Positions 61,024 through 64,000 of a DNA stretch of 64,000 nucleotides are shown piece by piece. The position numbers were made by a program, and so were the translations under genes. Source of the DNA: Hydrogenophaga sp. 2FB (GTDB taxonomy: Bacteria; Pseudomonadota; Gammaproteobacteria; Burkholderiales; Burkholderiaceae_C); the NCBI RefSeq assembly GCF_005503365.1, contig NZ_SCML01000008.1, forward strand, positions 1 through 64,000, written 5' to 3'. Position 1 is the stretch's first letter; every line of letters begins with the position of its first letter. The notes beneath the pieces were generated by a model. The model did no database searches, was not told the DNA's origin, and saw only the letters and a list, made by a program, of their open reading frames with translations.

Positions 61024-62187
61024 TTACAGGGTCAGGCCGCGCTTGATGACGCTGCGCGCGATCAACATGCGGTGGATCTCGGAGGTGCCGTCGTAGATGC
61101 GCGTGACGCGGCAGTCGCGGTAGATGCGCTCCATCGGCAGTTCCTTGGTGAAGCCCATGCCGCCGAACACCTGGATACCCCGGTCGGCCACGCGGCCGAT
61201 CATTTCGGAGGCGTAGAGCTTGACCATCGACACCTTGTCGCGGCAGTCGATGCCCTGGTCGAGCTCCCACGCGGTGTTGAGCACCATCATGCGGGCGGCG
61301 AAGATCTCGGTGGCCGAGTCCGCGATCATCTGCTGCACCATCTGGAAGTCACCGATGGGTTGGCCGAACTGCTTGCGGTCGTTGACGTGGTGGCGCATCA
61401 GTTCCAGCACGCGCTGGCCCATGCCGACAGCGCGCGCGCCGATGTGCCCCAGGCGAATGCCCGAGACGCTGTTCATGATCAGCTTGAAGCCTTCGCCCAC
61501 CTCGCCCATCACGGCGTCGGCCGGGATGCGGCAGTTCTCGAACACCAGCTCGGCGTGGCCGTAACCCCGGTGGCCCATCATGGGTTGCACGCTGGTCACT
61601 TCGAAGCCGGGCGTGCCCTTGTCCACCAGGAACAGCGAGATGCCGCCGCGCGCGCGCTTCTCCTTGTCGTGCACGGCCATCACGATCACGTAGTCGGCGA
61701 TGTCGCCATCGCTGATGAAGTGCTTGCGGCCGTTGAGCACCCAGTGGTCGCCATCGAGCGTGGCGGTGGTGCTGATGGCGGCGGCGTCGGAGCCGGCGCC
61801 GGGCTCGGTGATGGCCATGGCGCAGATCTTCTCGCCGCTCACGGTGGGCAGCAGGTACTTCTCGCGCTGCGCGCCCTTGCAGGCCAGCAGCATCGGGTAG
61901 ACCTGTCCGAAGATGCGGCGGATCAGCGCGTCCGATGTCTTGCCCAGTTCTTCTTCGACCAGGCACATGTCGACGTTGCTCAGGCCACCACCGCCCGTGT
62001 CTTCGGGCATGTTCATCGCGTACAGGCCGAGTTCCTGCGCCTGTTTCTTCACGCGCTGCAGGGCTTCGGGCGGCACGCGGCCCAGCTTCTCGGTCTCGGC
62101 TTCGAGCGGCTGCACTTCCTGGGTGACGAAGCGGCGCACGGTGTCCAGCAGCAGCTGGATGTCGGAGGGAACGGTGTAGTCAAACAT
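61024..62187 (-). CDS. Acyl-CoA dehydrogenase
   Basis: A 387-residue FAD-dependent dehydrogenase starting MFDYTVPSDIQLLLDTV (62187; the frame to 62253 has no site). Domains: N-terminal helices; middle domain ICAMAITEPGAGSDAAAIST and RKHFISDGDIADYVIV; C-terminal helices with VFGGMGFTKELPMERIYRD and RIYDGTSEIHRM. The last motif carries Asp where most family members have the catalytic Glu (YEGTxxI). It would introduce a double bond next to the CoA thioester, feeding the hydratase pair encoded after it. Confidence 0.9.
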   Translation of the reverse strand: MFDYTVPSDIQLLLDTVRRFVTQEVQPLEAETEKLGRVPPEALQRVKKQAQELGLYAMNMPEDTGGGGLSNVDMCLVEEELGKTSDALIRRIFGQVYPMLLACKGAQREKYLLPTVSGEKICAMAITEPGAGSDAAAISTTATLDGDHWVLNGRKHFISDGDIADYVIVMAVHDKEKRARGGISLFLVDKGTPGFEVTSVQPMMGHRGYGHAELVFENCRIPADAVMGEVGEGFKLIMNSVSGIRLGHIGARAVGMGQRVLELMRHHVNDRKQFGQPIGDFQMVQQMIADSATEIFAARMMVLNTAWELDQGIDCRDKVSMVKLYASEMIGRVADRGIQVFGGMGFTKELPMERIYRDCRVTRIYDGTSEIHRMLIARSVIKRGLTL

Positions 62188-62209
62188 GGGGTTCGCGGTG
62201 GTGAAAAAG

Positions 62210-63409
62210 TCAGGATTGGGAAGACGGCATGCCGATGACCTGGGCCTCGGCAAGCGCGCGGCATTCGGCCTCGCTCAGGCCCAGGCGCCGCAGGATGGCC
62301 GCGCTGTCCTGCCCGGGCTGGAAGGGCATGCGGTGGTAGTCGGGCAGCTCGCCGTCGTAGCGCAGCGGGTGGTTCACCAGCAGCGCGCTGCCGCCACCGG
62401 GCACCTCGATTTCGCGGAAGGCTTCGTTGTGCCGCGCCTGCGGGTCTTGCAGCAGGTCGTCGTAGTTGCGCACGCGCTCGTGCCAGATGGCGTGCGCGTC
62501 GAACACGGGCGAGAGGTCTTCGAAACGGCGCGTGCGCAGCTCGGCGGCCACGGCCTGGGCGTAGCGGTCGCGTTCGGCATAGCGGTCGATGTGCTGCAAC
62601 GCACGCAGCGCGTCGCTGTCGAGCGCGGCGGCCAGCTTCACCGGGTCGTTCATCGAGAGCACCACGTGGCCTTCGGCCAGCGGGTACAGGCCGTAGGGCG
62701 CGTCGTGGTACCAGCTGCCGACGTGCCGGTCGCGCGTGAACACGTCGGGCCGGTTCTTCACCGCGTAGTACTTGGTGAGCGCCTCGGTCTGCAGATCGAT
62801 GCCGGCGGCGAACAGGCTGCTCTCGACCAGCGTGCCTTCACCGGTCTGCAGGCGCCGCACATAGGCGCCGAGGATGCCCATGGCGAGCAAGGCGCCACCG
62901 TGCTGGTCGACGACGGCAGCGCCCACCGCCGACGGGCCCTGGCTGCCCCCACCGGTGGCGGCGATCAAGCCTGAGCGCGCCTGCATCAACAGGTCTTGTC
63001 CCGGGCGCGAGGCGGCCGGCCCGGTGCGGCCCAGGCCGCTGGCCGAGGCGAGCACGAGCGAGGGCTTGCGCTCGCGCAGCAGATCGAAGCCCAGGCCCAG
63101 TCGGTCGAGCACACCGGGGCGGAAGTTCTCGATCACCACGTCGGCTTCGTCGATCAGGCGCAGCACGAGATCGCGACCCTCGGGCTGCTTGAGGTCCACC
63201 GCCAGGCTCTCGGTGTTGCGGTTGGCGGACATGAGAAACGCGCTCACGCCGTTGACCCACGAATTGCCGCCGGACCAGTGGCGCTCGAAGGCGCCGTTCA
63301 GGGGTTCGATCTTCACCACCTCGGCGCCCATGTCGGCCAGGTACTGCGTGCAGGCCGGGCCTTGCAGGTAGTGGCAGAAACTCACCACCTTCATCTTGAG
63401 TTGCAGCAT
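62210..63409 (-). CDS. Class III CoA-transferase homologue lacking the catalytic Asp
   Basis: A 399-residue family III CoA-transferase-like protein. N-terminal LADMGAEVVKIEPLNGAFER and SANRNTESLAVDLKQPEGRD are normal, as are GRTGPAASRPGQDLLMQA and the C-terminal PGQDSAAILRRLGLSEAE. The segment aligned to the catalytic Asp (VDVxMxDxxL) reads GTLVESSLFAAGIDLQ, with Ala at the position. It may be the non-catalytic subunit of a heteromeric transferase with the gene upstream. ATG at 63409 or 63394 are possible starts. Confidence 0.82.
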   Translation of the reverse strand: MLQLKMKVVSFCHYLQGPACTQYLADMGAEVVKIEPLNGAFERHWSGGNSWVNGVSAFLMSANRNTESLAVDLKQPEGRDLVLRLIDEADVVIENFRPGVLDRLGLGFDLLRERKPSLVLASASGLGRTGPAASRPGQDLLMQARSGLIAATGGGSQGPSAVGAAVVDQHGGALLAMGILGAYVRRLQTGEGTLVESSLFAAGIDLQTEALTKYYAVKNRPDVFTRDRHVGSWYHDAPYGLYPLAEGHVVLSMNDPVKLAAALDSDALRALQHIDRYAERDRYAQAVAAELRTRRFEDLSPVFDAHAIWHERVRNYDDLLQDPQARHNEAFREIEVPGGGSALLVNHPLRYDGELPDYHRMPFQPGQDSAAILRRLGLSEAECRALAEAQVIGMPSSQS

Positions 63410-63420
63410 GGTGGCGTTCC

Positions 63421-63999
63421 TCAGGCGGCGGTGGCAGCGACCACGCGGGACTGCACGAGCGCGTCGATCTGCTGTGCGTCGTAGCCCACCTCGGCCAGGA
63501 TGTCGCGCGTCTGCGCGCCGAGCTTCTGCGGCACCAGGCGCACGGGTGGCGCTTCGCCATCGAAGCGCAGCGGATGGCCCAGCAGCGTGATCGGTGCGCC
63601 TTCGGCACCGGGCGTGTCGACGAACGCGCCCATGTGGGCCAGTTGCGCGTCGCCGCGCAGGTCGTCGTAGTCCTGCACCGGCATGTGCCAGATCGCCTGC
63701 TTCTGCAGCGCCGGCAACCACGCGGCGGTGCTTCTTTGCGCGAGGCGTTCGGCGACGGTGCGGGTGATCTGATCGCGCTGGTCAAAGCTGGCAGAAGCCG
63801 GCAGCTCGGCCAGCGCGGGCAGGTCGAGTGCCACGGCCAGGTCGGCCGGCGAGGCCATCGAGATCGCGAGGTGGCCGTCGGCCGTGGCGTGGATGCCCGA
63901 GGGGCCGGCGCTGCACCAGCTCGCCAGGCCATGCCGGCCGCGCGGCGTGTCGCTGCGCGCGCCGTTGAGCCAGGCGGTGAGCGACTCGGCTTGCAGGTC
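63421..63999 (-). CDS. Class III CoA-transferase, C-terminal part (cut by window edge)
   Basis: The last 192 residues of a family III CoA-transferase are present; the 5' part, including the catalytic Asp region, lies beyond base 64000. Visible motifs: SGIHATADGHLAISMASPAD (NAYPTADG-type block), ERLAQRSTAAWLPALQKQ and GHPLRFDGEAPPVRLVPQKL. Its stop is 11 bases from the next transferase gene, so the two are in one operon. Whether it carries the catalytic Asp missing from its partner cannot be seen. Confidence 0.8.
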   Translation of the reverse strand, partial: DLQAESLTAWLNGARSDTPRGRHGLASWCSAGPSGIHATADGHLAISMASPADLAVALDLPALAELPASASFDQRDQITRTVAERLAQRSTAAWLPALQKQAIWHMPVQDYDDLRGDAQLAHMGAFVDTPGAEGAPITLLGHPLRFDGEAPPVRLVPQKLGAQTRDILAEVGYDAQQIDALVQSRVVAATAA

Positions 64000-64000
64000 G

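Overview
The window is GC-rich, densely packed bacterial DNA that fits a member of the Burkholderiales, most likely the Comamonadaceae (inference). The signs are four Bug/TctC-type or related periplasmic receptors, two complete TRAP transporters, a short H-NS protein with a TWSGKGR-type DNA-binding core, many LysR/IclR pairs beside catabolic operons, and adjacent genes that mostly overlap by 4 nt (ATGA/GTGA). I saw no rRNA, tRNA or CRISPR array.

Layout. 1-10.2 kb is a mosaic, lower-order region. It holds three small, tightly spaced genes of unknown function behind a promoter and a 5' hairpin, a headless AraC regulator, an EF-G-like GTPase, an IS1182-type insertion sequence with inverted repeats and a possible 4-bp target duplication, an IS3/XRE fragment, a pair of DJ-1/PfpI proteins (regulator and lipoprotein), a VOC protein and a dehydratase remnant. 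A dispersed repeat with a covarying hairpin occurs in two clear copies and one partial copy. 10.2-17 kb carries an SDR without its usual catalytic residues, a LysR/alcohol dehydrogenase pair, H-NS, a solitary acetolactate synthase with its own Lrp regulator, and an alpha/beta hydrolase. 17.5-23.8 kb holds a D-2-hydroxyacid (FAD) dehydrogenase divergent from a ketopantoate-reductase-like enzyme, a LigI-like lactone hydrolase and a TRAP transporter. 23.8-25.2 kb is a phytase-like secreted esterase.

25.3-32.1 kb is the most striking unit. An IclR regulator faces a six-gene operon in which every junction overlaps by 4 nt: crotonase, B12-dependent acyl-CoA mutase large subunit, B12-binding small subunit, type III CoA-transferase, MeaB-type GTPase and Bug receptor. 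It reads as uptake, CoA activation, B12-dependent carbon-skeleton rearrangement and further processing of an acid whose identity I cannot assign; the mutase has non-canonical active-site residues. 32-41.8 kb (minus strand) is a second hydroxyacid/oxoacid catabolic block: FMN 2-hydroxyacid dehydrogenase, TRAP transporter, SMP-30 lactonase, Bug receptor, TauD-type dioxygenase, RraA aldolase, PanE-like reductase and an IclR regulator. Five copies of a TTCA-N5-TGAA palindrome lie at promoters across 17-42 kb and suggest one shared regulon.

42-48 kb holds an acyl-CoA synthetase / citryl-CoA-lyase-like / Bug / nitroreductase operon with a LysR. It is bracketed by two directly repeated copies of an unrecognised 75-76 residue protein gene with a conserved leader. 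48-55.4 kb is a phosphonate operon (phnD-phnC-phnE-phnA-Fe-alcohol dehydrogenase-phnY plus LysR) with no transaminase or PhnX in view. 55.4-59.3 kb contains a giant BTAD/ATPase regulator divergent from a small protein and a truncated haemoglobin. 59.3-64 kb (minus strand) is a fatty/organic-acid CoA operon: two type III CoA-transferases (one cut by the window edge), acyl-CoA dehydrogenase, two MaoC-like proteins, a small dimeric alpha/beta-barrel-like protein and an AllA-like protein.
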